64,000 bases of DNA from Ctenosaura bakeri (lineage: Eukaryota > Chordata > Lepidosauria > Squamata > Iguanidae), in the NCBI GenBank assembly GCA_948474755.1, contig CAOLHI010001433.1, forward strand, positions 124,001 through 188,000, given 5' to 3'. This document shows, piece after piece, positions 1-13,600 of this stretch. How positions within the stretch are numbered: the first letter of the stretch is position 1; the number at the start of each line of letters is the position of its first letter. The translations under genes were made by a program, and so were the position numbers. Below the pieces are notes generated by a model that worked only from the letters and a program-made list of their open reading frames with translations, was not told where the DNA came from and made no database searches.

Positions 1-1601
1 ATCTCCCGTCTGCCTCTGGGCTGGTGTTTGTGCTCGCGCCGCGTGCTGGAGTGTAAGGCTTTCTTCACCTTTGGGGTCCGGAGGTCCATCTTGCTTCAGG
101 CTTTGCTGGAGAGGAGAAGGGAATGGGGTGGGGAGAGGGAGAGGGGAGGGGGCAGCAGGCATCTCCGTGGCATGTCCCGAAGCCGTTCGCTGGCCTTACC
201 AAAAACGAGCAAGGACATCGAATTTCAGCCTCCAAAAGCAGGGGGGAAGAAGTGGGGAGCCCATAGGGATCAATAGTCAATCCAGCCCGGAAGAAGGATT
301 CATTCCCAGCAACTTCCCCCCTCCCGAATTTGGAAAACAAGCCCCTACCAAGTTAATTACAGTCGGTCTTTCTTATTCATGTGCCGGGTCTCTGGACTCT
401 GCACATGGCTTCCTGTTTTGACATTCCAGAGGTTACCAAGGCCTACCACCTTTGGGAACACCGGCGCAAGGACTTTACAGCAAGCCGCACTGTTAAGATG
501 GGTGATGCTTTTCCTGCCCAGGAGTGTGTGTGTGCTCCATCTTTGTGTTCACTGCAAACAGGCTATTCCTCCGTGCCTTTGCTCCCCTTCTTCCATGATG
601 GGGCCACGATAAATGTTAAGCCTCCCAGATTTGGGGAGAGCCAGAGCATTCTTTGCTGGAGAGGATGCTCTGCTCTTGGCTCCTCCACTTTGGCCTGAAG
701 GTTGTTGTCCGGAGAGATTTAACTTGGCCCGCCGGGGCGTCCCTTCCCCTTGGCTCTCGCAGGGTCAGCCGAATGATGGCCTGACAGCCACTTTTGCATT
801 GGCTTCTCCTCAGCCACAGGTTTGGATGCTCCATTCACAGCTTGGTTGCCTGTTGATGTTTGTGGCTCGCAGCTAGGGGAATGTTGGGCGGGATGGCACG
901 TGGGGTGTGCAAATGAAGATTGGATGTCTGTGTACGTATATATACATTTATATATATGTTTGTGATCTTTCCTGAGGGTTGTTTTCTCTAAATAAGATAG
1001 TGCTCTGTAATAGAAATCTGGAGGAAGGTGTGTGTGTGTGTGTGATTTTAGATATCATTACTTCCCTTCCCTTCCTCATGCCAAGGAGAGCTCAGAAGTC
1101 ATCTTTTTTTGGACTGTAGTTCCCAGCATCCTCCAGCCAGTGTGGGGAAGCAGGCCTGCGTGCTGCATGCTTGTCTCTCTGTCCATGGAATTTCTTTGTT
1201 CTCTTTTGGGAAGGGAGATGAACACCCGTCCATGCACCCATTTGCTCTGCAAGCTTGAACCCCAGCCGGCCTGGGCTGGTTTGGACTGTGATGGTAAAAC
1301 GAGTTCTCAGAGAGAGAAAGGGTCATGGTGCAAGTTCAAGACAGTCTCTCTTGTGTATGTGTTTGTGTGTGTGTGAGAGAGAGAGAGAGAATGAGATTGA
1401 AACCAAGGGTCCAGGGTGTGAACTGGACAAGATATCAGTTGCTCTATGGGGAGACCATCCTGCTCTTCCAAGACATGGGTGCCAAGGCAGAGAAAGGGCT
1501 GAATTCTTCCTGTGAGAGTGATGCTATCAACATGAGGGGCGGTCTCAGTGACATGTCTATTCTTGTTCTCCCCACCCCCCACACCTCAACACACACGGCA
1601 G
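1..1601. other. 5' partial intron upstream of the first exon seen
   Basis: No coding exon is supported. It holds a TA-rich stretch (938-959), a short GT run (1028-1043), a mixed GT/GA run (1358-1390) and a single arm of the TTCCCAGCAT-type dispersed repeat near 1113-1140. An alternative MYO18A first exon could lie here, but nothing in the sequence proves it. Confidence 0.5.
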
Positions 1602-1689
1602 GCCAAGACGGAGGAACAAATAGCCGCAGAAGAGGCCTGGTATGAGACGGACAAAGTGTGGCTGGTCCACAAGGAGGGCTTCTCCTTAG
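1602..1689 (+). CDS. MYO18A: MYO18A exon 1 of window
   Basis: Residues 1-30 (last codon split). Begins [16 protein letters not shown], the stretch that follows the PDZ region in mammalian MYO18A, then VWLVHKEGF, the start of the SH3-like domain. Acceptor ...cggcag at 1601, donor gtacgt at 1690. It contains no Met, so translation starts upstream of the window. Confidence 0.95.
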
Positions 1690-4600
1690 GTACGTGATGA
1701 GGGTCTGGGTCACAGGTGGGGTGGTCCTGCCCTGCCTTCTCTTGGTGTTGGGGGAAGGGGGACACTCCAGATCAATAGACAAAGGGCTGTGTTGTAGAAC
1801 CTTTCAGACTAATGGAGAGAAAGAAGTTGGTAGCACAGCCTGCCATAGACTTAGGTCTACTTCATCAGATGCAGCTGATGCTGCAACCTTCTTTCTCGCC
1901 CTTACAGACCCCACCCCACTTCTCCGACAGGTTAGGGGTTGGAGCACTGCCAGAAAACAGAACGAATTGAAAAGTGGATCCCCTGTGCTTGCTGCTTGCA
2001 AAGGTTGCCGCAAGGGGGAAAAAAGGGCGCTAAGCTCACAGAGAGAATTTGCAAGCAACATGTGCGCGGTCAGTCCCAGCTGAGCCTCTGAAAGTCCTTC
2101 AGTACAGGACACAGGGTCCGCTGTCAATCCGTTTTCTGGCAGCGCTCCTGTCCTTAACCTGTCAGATAAGCGGAGAAGCCCGTACACCCCCATTTTGTGT
2201 TTGACTGGGACACTAGGTGGCAGCATTGCTTTGGCTCTGAGATTGGTTGTGTGTAGCTGCTCCGTATCTTTTGTACAACTGAAATGTGTGTGTTTCCGTG
2301 TGTCCCATTCCTTCCCCATAGCAAGCCAGCTGAAGACAGATGCTGCTGCCCCTGGCCTTCTACCTGAGGGGAAGGTCAAGGTGAAACTGGACTATGATGG
2401 AGCTGTGCTGGAGGTGGATGAAGATGATGTGGAGAAGGTAGGAGTTAGGCAAAGCCACCTGCACCCCGGCAGGGAGACGGGGTTTGTTCTTGGTTCTTTC
2501 CAAGCTGACCCCTCCCTCTTCACTCTCTTTCTCTTTCCACCAGGCCAATCCTCCGTCATGCGACCGCGTGGAAGACTTGGCCAGCCTGGTCTACCTCAAC
2601 GAGTCCAGCGTCTTGCACACACTGCGCCAGCGTTATGGCGGGAACCTCATCCACACCTACGCTGGCCCCAACATGGTCGTTATCAACCCTCTTAGCTCTC
2701 CATCCATGTACTCTGAGAAGGTCAGTGTTGGCATCCATGGGAATGGGTGGGGGGTGAGGGTGGAGTGAGAACACAATAGCTATAAAAAGCAATTAAACAA
2801 CAGGCTCAGTATCCCTTACCTGAAGTGCTTGGGCCTGGGGGTTAGGGGGAGTTGGATTTTGAATTATTTGTCCATACATAATGAGATTATATATCTCAAG
2901 CAATCCTCTGTAATTCCCTCACATTCCCCAGAGAAAGAAAACTGGGTTCCACTTTTTGGAAGTTTTGGAGATTTTGTAGCAGTTTGGATTTTGGGTTTTT
3001 GGATAAGGGATACTCGACCTGTATAATAATGTTAAAGTCACTGAAAAACACGAACCATTAAAAACTAATGGCCAGTCATCTTCCCTCCATGGGTTTCTCT
3101 CCTGCTGACGCCGCCACTGCCGCCTCCCCCAGGTGATGCACATGTTCAAGGGCTGCCGCAAGGAGGACACCTCCCCGCACATCTACGCCGTGGCCCAGGC
3201 CGCCTACCGGAACATGCTGATGAGCCGCCAGGACCAGTCCATCGTCCTGCTGGGCAGCAGTGGCAGCGGCAAGACCACCAACTGCCAGCATTTGGTGCAG
3301 TACTTGGCCACGGTGGCCGGCAGCTCCGGGAAGGTCTTCTCAGGTGGGTGTGTATGCTCAATCCGCACAGCACCTTTCAAAAGCCAGCAGGAAGATGTGC
3401 ATGTCTGTGTGTGTGCAAAAGAGAGAACAGCATCAAGACTCTCCTCTTGTGCTCCCCTCCCTGGTCAAAATACTCTTCAGGGAGTTGAAAGACGTAAGCT
3501 GTGAAGGGCAGGCCCTGAAGGAACGCTGAAAACTACCTGGTGTAGGTCTTTGATTGATAGTCTAAAAGGTGTCCAGAGGAAGGTCAAAGAAAAATCTCAT
3601 TGTCCTCCCTCTTCTGTGCCTAGCCAGGGATTGATATTGGGAAGGAAGCAGTCAACAAGGGCTGCTGCTAGGGAGCCGTTCCCCTGGTGCCTGTCCATCG
3701 GGCCAGATAGAGGGGTGGGAGGGTTCCCCACAACAATATCTAGGTGCCTCTTGTGGGGCAAATAATCTCAAATAGCAGAGGGAGTAGCATATAAGGAGGG
3801 CAGTATCTCAAGGGAAGGGACAGGCAGGCAGACTTTGGGAGTTTTCTCAGAGTTGAGTTGAGGAAAGGGGGTCCCAGGAAAGGGTACCCTGGAATCCCCA
3901 GTTTCTCCACTCCCCACCTCAAGCACACACTGAAGCCACAAGTGCTGTGCCACTTGCTTTCCTTTGAAGAAGCCCTGGCTCCATTTGCTTGTGGATTTTC
4001 TGGCTCCGCCACACCACTCCAGCCTCCTTCCTCGCCTGTCTTTCCAGCCACCACGCTCTTCTCTTTCTTCTCAGCCAATGGCTTGGTCTGGATTTGACCG
4101 TGTTCCTTTGCAGGGTTCACCCCAACAGACCCCGTTGCTTCTGGTTCTGTTTTGCACACTGAACATCTTTCACTTAGAGTTGAAAACTTTGCATGTCACA
4201 GTTCCGGTGTAGCTGTGTGGAAGTATGTGTGTGTGTGAGAGAGAGAGAGAGAAAGAAAGAGAGTGAAGGAGCCTAGGAGAGAGGTTTGGGTAGGAGGTGC
4301 TGAGCATCTCTCTTGACCCCAGATATAACTGGCAGGGGTGCACACATGCTCTGTGGGTCATTTGTGTATGTTTGTGTGTCTGTCCACACGCGGGCTCGCC
4401 TCACTCCCTCTGTCCCTTGCATGCCTTTCCTCACTTGTGCCTTGGCAGTGGAGAAGTGGCAGGCCCTCTACACCGTCTTGGAAGCCTTTGGCAACAGCAG
4501 CACCAGCTTGAACGCCAACGCCACCCGCTTCTCCCAGATCATCTCGCTGGACTTCGACCAGGCTGGGCAGGTGGCGTCCGCCTCCGTGCAGGTGAGCAGT

Positions 4601-7600
4601 GTGGAGGCATGGATGTTGTGCCTTCATCTTCTGTGTGAGGGGTGAGCACCTTGGTGACAAATCAGTAGGCCCTGGGAGCCTCGCTGTTTCCTTCCAACTA
4701 TCAAAGAGTAAACAAAGGAAGAAAAAAAAGGAAGAAGATGAGGCTACTCTTCCCCTGGAGTTTGGGGGTACTCCTAAGTCTAATCCTGAGCATAGAGGCC
4801 CAGGTGGCTGCAGTCACCAGGAGTACCTTTGTGTGGTTGTGCTAGTGCAGTGCTCTGCCACTGGGTGACCTCAGGCAGCCACGCTCAGCCTCAGAGGGAG
4901 GCCATGGCAAAACCACCTCTGGATAGATTTGCCTTAGGGTGGCCATAAATTGGAAACGACTTGAAAACACACAGCAACAACAAACCGACTGTGCCCGTCC
5001 CTGGAGAGATTTGATCTGGCCATGATCCCACACAACACAGACTATAAAAAACTGCATCCAATAACAACATGATGAAAAGAGAGATGGAAAAACATTTGGT
5101 CCATTCTCTACACAGTCCATGTACAGTGAGAGGTGTTTCCTTGCTAGTTGGGCCAAGCGCCTCTCTTTTCGTTGCATTCCTCAGACGATGCTGCTGGAGA
5201 AGCTGCGGGTTGCCAAGCGCCCTGCGAATGAGGCTACCTTCAATGTCTTCTACTACCTGCTGGCCTGTCCGGACAGCGCTCTCCGGTAAGGAAGCCGATA
5301 ACCGTCCACTCAGGGTCGTCTTCGTTGAGGCTTCTTGGTTTGAGCTTCTCAAAATTTCAGTTGGGGAAATAAAGAAAAAGTTGGTTGAAAGGAGGTGTCT
5401 TCTCTAGTCCTGCTCCCCTTTTGGGTCTCCCCTGCCAGGGCAGGCCTGAGGTGCCCATCCTGTGGCGAGGGGAGGCCCGAGTTCAAGGCTTTGCTTAGTA
5501 CCTTTTCTCAAGAATGCCAGTGGCATGGGAGGAACAACTGCCCATACTCTGTCCCTGGCCTGCCTTGCGTGCATGCCAGTGTCCTAGATTACAGAGCCAC
5601 TTAGGAACCCACCCACTGCCCAGTTTGTGTGTGTGTATGGGGTGTTTGTGTGTGGAGGTGTTTTAGCTCTGGCTTGTTTCGGTCCAAGGGCACATGTCCT
5701 AACACGGCAGCCAAAGGGCCAGCCAGTAGGCCTTTCTGTGTCATTCTACACTCCGTGACTCCTCCTCTTCCTCTCTTTTTGTCTCTGCTTCCCAGAACGG
5801 AACTCCACTTCAACCACTTGGCCGAAAACAATGTCTTTGGGATTGTGCCTCTCTCAAAGGTAACCCATGCCACTGAAGGGCTGGTGTTTTTCTTGTCCCC
5901 CTGCTGACCAGCAGGACAAGGCTTGGGGTCAGTTGTGGCCCAGGCCAACGTAGCTGGGAAAATGGGAGGAGAGATCAGAGCTGGGAAGACACAGGGAGTT
6001 ACAAGTGAAACATTTACCTGTGGAAATAAAAGGCTTGTTGGTGCTAAGGAATGCAGAGAAGGAAGGGAAGTCTCCACCACCCTTCCTAAGGAGAAGACTC
6101 AAGGAGTGCTTTGGTTGTATCTACCTGCATGGCAGAATGGGTTGGACTGGATGGCCCTTGGAGGTCTCCCCCAACTCTTCTGTGACTTTGCATTGCTTTT
6201 TAATTTACAGCTTACCTGGCTTCTTCCTTCCCTTACGAGTGATGGTGGTGGGAAGAGGGAGGCCTGACCTCTGTGCCAGGCGTGCTGAGAGAGAGCGCAC
6301 AACCCTCTTGGCCCCTCCGCAAGTGGTATTTATTGAGCTGCAGTAAAAAGTCATTCTGGTTTTTTTAAACTCAGGCCAAGCGGTCGTATTCTTTATTTCC
6401 TTTCCCTTTTGGCTGCAGCCGGAAGAGAAGCAGAAGGCGAGCCAGCAATTCAGCAAGCTCCAGGCAGCCATGAAAGTGATGGGCATCTCCAGCGAGGAGC
6501 AGAAGGCCTTTTGGCTCATCCTGGGGGCCGTTTATCACTTGGGGGCGGCAGGAGCCACCAAAGGTAACGAGCCGAGCTGATTTAGTGCCCTGCTGGAGTG
6601 GCGGCTGCTCTCCCTTCCTCTCTCTCTCTCTCTTTCTGTGAGGTTGGGACTTGGCTGAGCTGTGTAAAGGGCTCTTTGGAAGGTGCGGTATCTTTGGATG
6701 GTTCATGGAATGGTAATCTCTCTCACCCCCAAATTAAGAAACCATCTGAGCCCCAGGTCCAGTTCCCATCTCAGTTGGGCTGTGGTGGGCTTAGCCTTTT
6801 GTCTACAAGTCTTCCATCCCCGCACAATCCTAGATATTGAGTCAGGTTTCATAAAATTTCACCTGGCTGTTCTGGCAGAGGCTGATGGAAGTTGTAGTCC
6901 AACAACATCTGGCGGGCTATCCTTGCTCTAGCGTCACACTCAGCCCCTCCTTCGACTGCGTAGTAGAATCAGATGCTTGCAGGAGTTAATTTGTGTGAGA
7001 GAAGATATGTGTGTTTGTGTGTGAGAGAAAGAATGTGAGAGATTTATTATTATGTATTATTTGTGAGCCAGCATGGTATATAGTGTAGGACTCTGGGAGG
7101 TTGAGGTTCAAATCCCTGCTCAGCCATGGAGACCCTGTGGGTGACCTTGGGCAAGTCTCACTCTCTCAGCCTCAGAAAGCAGTAGTAGCACGCTTCCTCT
7201 GAAGAAATATGGCCAAGAGAACCCTAGAATAAGCTCACTATAAATCAGAGTTGACTTGGGAGGCAGAAACCAACATGGTCTAGTAGTGGCTCGAGTATTG
7301 CACTTGGACTCTGAGAGACCAGGGTTCAAATCCAGCTCAGCCACTGGGGGACCTTGGCCAAGTCACACTCTCTCAGTCCAAGAGCAATGCAATGACAAAC
7401 CACTTGTGTATAAGTCTTTCCACCATAAGTCGGAGTGGACCTGAATGGCAAAGAGCAACAATATATTATCGGTTACACATGTTGGTTGCATGTGGGTGTT
7501 AGTCTCTGCGCCTATAGATTATGTACCTATATTATTGATCTAGGCACAGATACTGGTGTTGCTATGCTGCTTTTTTGCTGCTCAGGGGTCCTCTGCAGTC

Positions 7601-10600
7601 AGTAAAACGCAAATCAGTGAGCAAATTAATGAGGTGGCATAACATCCATCATAAAGCAGCATCGACAGAGGGGCCATATAAACATAATTAAAGAGGAAAT
7701 TGGTAAACATTTAAGGAACTCATTTCCCTCCAGCGTTCCTTCCTCTCCCATCAGGCTCCAAGTGAGCCAAGAAGCCAAGCCAGCGTGGGTGGGTGGTTGG
7801 GTGGGTGGGTCTCTAGGCCACAGATGTTTGCTTGCGGAGGGCTGGCTCCCTTTTCCTTGGCTTCTCCCTGGATTCACAACATGATTGCCCACATCCTTCT
7901 GTGCCTGCTGATGGAACCCTGGCCAAGTGGACCACTCTCCCTCCTCTTCCGCCTCCTGGCTTTTGGTGGACCGGACATCTTTAACGGATTTAATTCAGTT
8001 AGGTGAAGCCTGCGGTTGGGCCGAGATGCTGCCAGAAGAGGGCAGCCTGGCCCCAGCGTTCAGTGCTCGGGGAGTGGCATGTGTGCAACTGGGCATTTGT
8101 GACAGTTTGTGTGTGTATGTATATTTTGCAGGTGCTTGTTTACTGCTGACACAAACATTCTTTGGAAGGGAGCGCAGTGATTTAATGCTATGTGTATCTG
8201 TGCATGAGAGAGAAGGGTTAGTTTTATCCGTGAAAGGGGAGCACCTGTGAGTATCCATAAAAGGGGACTCTCATCCATAAAAGTAACTACTTCCCTGCTT
8301 CTGCCTGTGATGCATCCAACCTGTGGTAATTCGTCAGCATCGCCAAGGCCAGAAGGGGAAGAGAAACCATGCCCGAGTGCTTTTCCAGCCCTTGCCTCTT
8401 TGTTTGCCATTCTAAATCTCAGCCAGGCCTTTGACCCCACTGGAAGTCTTGCTTCCTTCCCTTGCCCCTGTCACCCCCAGTGCAACATGCAGTGTCCACC
8501 ATCCACTGTGGGAGAAACTCTGATCTGTACTGGACCTGCCTGCAAATCACAGATGCCTTCGGGAAAGAAGTCTCTGCCTGCACCAACTTTTGAGTGTGCT
8601 AGCTTGCCTTATGTGTGTGTTTGTGTGCGTGCGTGTTTGTGAGGGGGCTCTTGTGTCCCTCTCTACCCCAGGTGTCTCTGCAGGAAGCTTTTGATGTCTC
8701 TTGGCTGTGTTCTAACTCCCTCTTTTTTGTGTTTGCATGGTGCATGCTGTTCCCCTTGCAATGCAGACGGCGACGAAGGTATGGCTCTCTCCCACTCCCT
8801 TAAACAAAAACCAACCTCTCTCTCTCTCTCTCTCTTCTCTCTTTCAGTCTCTTTCTCTCTCTGCCTGTCTTCTCCTTATCACCTTGGCCCACTTCTTCAC
8901 ACTCATGTTTGTCGCATACGTGTGCCCTGCAGCTAGTAATTCTGTCCCCATTTGTAGTGTCCCTCCTGTGAGCCTGCCCCAGGGGAGAGGCACTCGTGTG
9001 GAGGTGCAGGTCATGCATTCATTACGCCCTTTGCCAGCACTCTGAACCTACAGGAGGGATGCAAATGGAAGACATTGTTGTCCAGGTCCTTTCTAACATG
9101 GCGTCCACAAGACAGGGCAATGGAATGATAAAAGCTCAGTTTAGAAATCTCCCAGGATTTGTGTAAGGGGTTCTTCTCAGCCTTACCTGGCACTCCCGGT
9201 AAAAATTTGAGTTCAGCAATGAGAAGTAGAGGGTAGGCATCTAAAGAAAAGGGGCAGACAGATTTACCAAGGGAATGAGAACAAAGCAAATCCAGGTGTC
9301 CCGAATGTGAATGATTTTCAATGTCTCACTCTCTGGCGTGATAGAAATTTGGAGACTAGAGGGAAATGCCATTGGGGGAGACAGAATTCTTACTCGGGGA
9401 GACAGTCTCCTCATTTTGCTTGCCCCAAGCCCCCCCTCCTCTGCTATAGCTACATCCCTGCCCTACAGAGCTTGGAAAAAATTCCAGAAAGTGTGTTTTG
9501 GACTTTTGCAGTGCACAGCATCCCCAATATTCTGGATGCTATAAGTCCAGCCCCCCAAAACTTTTCCAGGCTGTGATCCTGGGTTAGTATCTTCTAATAG
9601 AAGTGTGGTCTAACAGGGCCTAGATGAGGGCCTAAAATTCAGCCGCTCCCTGAAACTCACTCTGTGTGGCTGTTCTGTATTCTGCTCCTTACCTTGCTTT
9701 TCATGGTCTCTCTCTGCTGGAACCAAAGCAGTTGGTTGTATGGGGTGCCATCTCCTGGATACCACTTGGCCCTTCATGACATGCCAATGTCAGGGAGAAT
9801 CACTTTTCTGGAGATCTGTTGTGGGCCATGACTTGAGCTCCTCATCCTCTCCAACCACCTTTAATTGGCCTTGGCAATCAGCTCTCTGAGAGTCTGTGTG
9901 ATATAGTGGAGACCAGGGCTTGATTCCCCACCGAGCCATGGAAACCCGCCAGGTGATCCTCCCAACCTGAGAAAACCCCATTATAGGTTTGCCTAAGGGT
10001 CACTGTAAGTCAGGAATGACTCATAGGCACATGGCAACCATTGGTCCTCTCCCTGTGGCCCCAAGAAAGGATGTTTGCCTCTGGCAGCCCACCTACGGTT
10101 ACTCTTCATCAAGTCTTCCTTACAAGTGGGTTAGTAGGTTGGTGTGATCATCTGGGCAGTAAATCGGTGTAGGAAAAGGTGATGTTTGCAGGGCTCTCCT
10201 CTGGGCTGCTGGCATGTGGCCGATGTGGCAGCTTCTTAGTGTGCCCTGCCTATTAAGGGGTTTTCAGGGGAAAAGGGGATGCCACCATATTGCAGATCAG
10301 AGTGTACTCCTGAAAATGTATTCAGGGCAGGCGTGGTAGCCATGCAGCAAAATTCAACAAAACCCCAAAGCCACTGAGAACTGTCACCATGCTGTAATGG
10401 AGACAAATCACACCTCTGCTGCCTCCCGCCCTGCCCCAAATCCCCTTCCTCTTTGTCTTTTTTGTTCTACGCCATCTCTGCAGGCTCCCCCACCCTCCCC
10501 GGCCCTCTTCTGGCTTGGCAGAGAGAGGGTTGCCTTTTCCAGAAGGCCCTCCCCAGCCCCCTCCCCGTGCAATGGCTCATTGCCATGATTAGGCATTAAG

Positions 10601-13600
10601 GCATTAAGCTGTTGACCTCCAATCTTCTCTCATCAGATTCCTTAAATACATTTTCATTATGTCTCCCTGCCACCTCGTGGTCTCCCTCCCTCCCGCTCTC
10701 TCTCTCTCTCCTTCCTCTTCATTTCTGCCCGATGTGAAAAATGACAAGGCCAGGCGGCAGGTGTGTGTGTGTGTCCTGATAGCACAGTTCCTGGCCTAAT
10801 GAAATTCCCCCTTCTGCTCCCATGCCACAAACTAGATGCTCAGCACTGTCTTTTGTGTGTGTGTGTTGGGGGTGGGGGGATCTCCTTCACCCCATCCCAT
10901 CTGGGGTCTTCAGGAGATGACAAGGGAGGAGTGAGCTTTGCTGTGCCTTTCCATGGAGGGAGACTCTTCTCCCCTCCCAAAATGGCCATTTCTCCCCTTC
11001 TCGGATTTGCAAATGAGCCAGCCCTCTTTCTCTCTCTCCTCTTTGCAGCCGGGAGAAAGCAATTTGCTCGCCATGAATGGGCTCAGAAGGCAGCCTACCT
11101 GCTGGGCTGCACCTTGGAAGAGCTCTCCTCCGCCATCTTCAAGCATCAACCCAAAGGGACCCTGCAGAGGTCCACTTCCTTCCGCCAGGGACCGGAGGAG
11201 GCGGCGCTGGCGGATGGCTCAGGTGTGGAGGGGTCGGGGAACGGACGAATGGGGATCTTCTTGGGGCTGGGTAGACCTTTGCATCTTCCCCACTCCATTC
11301 ATTTCCATTGAGTCGACTTTGACTTACGGCAGCCCTATGGATGGATGAGAGACCTCCATGTATCCTCAGCCGCCCTGCTCAGGTCTTGCAGATTCAGGAA
11401 TGTGACTTCTCGATGGGGTCTATCCATCTGGAATGTGGCCTTCCTCTTTTGCTGCTGCCTTCCGTCTTACCAAGCATTATCGTCTTTTCTAGGGAGTCCT
11501 GTCTTTTCATGGTGTGTCCAAAGTACAACAGCCTCAGTTTAGTCATCTTAGCATCAAGGGAGAGTTCAGGTTCGGCTTGCTCCCATTCGTTGGTCTGTTT
11601 GGGCACATACACACACACAGCTCACTCAGCAAGACTAAACTGAAAACAAACAAGAAAAACAAGGAAAAAGAGACTTGGGGTGATAAAGTGGTAGACCCAT
11701 CCCCAAAGATTGAAACAATATTTTAAATGTGCTTTTAATAAAAGGGATCCCAGTCTGGAGCCAAATAATCTTATAGTAGTAATAGAAGACTGAAGGAAAT
11801 TTATTTGGATGCTCACATTTCCATTCAAAGAAGCCGTGGTGGCCCTGAGTTTGCAATTGCTTGAGCAGGGCTGTCGGTCAGTGACGTGAAGATCTCTTAT
11901 TCAGAGGGTTGCCATCAGTCAGAGGTGACTGGATGGCCATTAACAACAACATCTCCGCTCTGAAGAATCCACCTTGGCTGCGGGGACTGTTAATTTTAAT
12001 CCCATTTGCCCATGCTCCATGGTTGCCCTTATTTTAAATTGTTTTAACTGGCTTTACATTGTCAGGTTTGAAGTGACAAATGATGTAATATATAGTTTAA
12101 ATCTTTTAAAATTATTGCTGTTGTTGCCTGTTGCCCTAAATTGATTTTATAGTACACTGCCCTCAGATCTGCAGATGCAGGGCAGGACAGAGATTTTTTA
12201 ATCAATCAAGAGAAAAACAAAGAGTTACCCTAGGCTGGTTCATGCATTAAAATTGCTGAGTAGGTGTCTCGTTTGTAGGAAGCACTTCTAGTATTTGCTA
12301 TGCTAACATGGTGTGGATTCTTCCTTTTCCCTCTGAACTCAGACTGTGCTTAAGTGGAAGAAGACTTCTGTGAGTTCTCTGTGCACCTAGAACTCCCCAC
12401 AGAGGTGTCCTGAGCTCTTTTGAGACTCACCTTTCTTCTTCCAAAAGAAGACTTTTGGGTGATGCTTTACCTCCTCACTGACTTTTTCCCCTCTGTGTCT
12501 TCCACCCTCCAGGTCCGAAGACGTCTGCTTTGGAGTGCTTGGAGGCCCTGGCCTCAGGCTTGTACTCGGAACTCTTCACGCTGCTCATCTCCCTCCTCAA
12601 CAGGTAGGAAAGAGGAGCTGGTGTTGTGCCTCTCTTCCCCTCCTCCTCTTCACTTCCTTTCCTGCCCTGCCTGCTAATGTCTGGAAGTATTAACAGACCC
12701 CTGTCCAAGCTTCCCAGACCTTGCGGGCATTAGCTGAGCTCACCCTGCACTCCAATTCCCCATCTTCCTCTTTTTCCTGCCAGGGCTCTGAAATCCAGCC
12801 AGCGCTCCTTGTGTTCCATGATGATTGTGGACACCCCGGGCTTCCAGAATCCTGAGATGGCTGGCCAGAGCCGGGGGGCCACTTTCGAGGAGCTGTGCCA
12901 CAACTATGCCCAGGAGCGGCTGCAGACACTTTTCCACGAGTGCACCTTTGTGCAGGAGCTGGAGAGGTACAAGGAGGTACGGTCTGAGGACTGGGGGCTG
13001 CAGATGCTGGGCTCGATGCCCTCTGGTTAGAAGGGGCCCGTCGATGGTCATCTGAACCCGATGCAGCGACAGTGCCTGAGTCAGTTCTCTACTGCAGCGA
13101 CGTGGAAAAGGAGAGGGCCTGGGTAGGGTCTAGGGACGCCTTTTCTCTCCCTGGCTAATACCTTTTCCTGCATTGTCTTCTAATTGAGACCCTGTGGGGT
13201 ACAGCTGATTGAAACCCACAGGGGGAGAACCCCTAGTTTTAGACCCCCTTATTAACCCTAATTAGTTGTGTCTGATCTGCCATCTCCTAGAAAGCAGGGG
13301 TTTTCATGGGTGGGACTGATTGGGGGTGGGTTTCAGTCATTTTCCTTCTCTACCCCTAAAATTTGTTGTCGACAAGAAAGGACGATAACGCTTGGGAAGG
13401 GGGAAGGCTGTAGGAAAAGAGGAAGGCTGCATTACAGATGGATAGACTCAATCAAGGCAACCACATCCCTGAATCTGCAAGACCTGAGCAGCGCGGCTGA
13501 GGATGCAGTGACTTTGAGGTCTCTCATCCAGAGGGTTGCCGTAGGTCAAGGTTGACCTGAGGTCAGCTAACAAAAACAAAAAGTAACTGAAGGCTAAAGT

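Noticed and set aside
381..698. Plus-strand ORF with MASCFDIPEVTKAYHLWEHRRK, considered as an alternative first exon of MYO18A
   Set aside because: No good splice donor follows the plausible segment, no family match is known to me, and the frame continues into low-information sequence.
1784..1890. gtagaacctttcagactaat and gacttaggtctacttcatca as a possible dispersed repeat
   Set aside because: It looks familiar as a squamate repeat but only one copy is seen here and I cannot define its ends.
12690..13051. Antisense ORFs opposite the switch II exon
   Set aside because: Mirror of a strongly conserved coding exon; no independent support.
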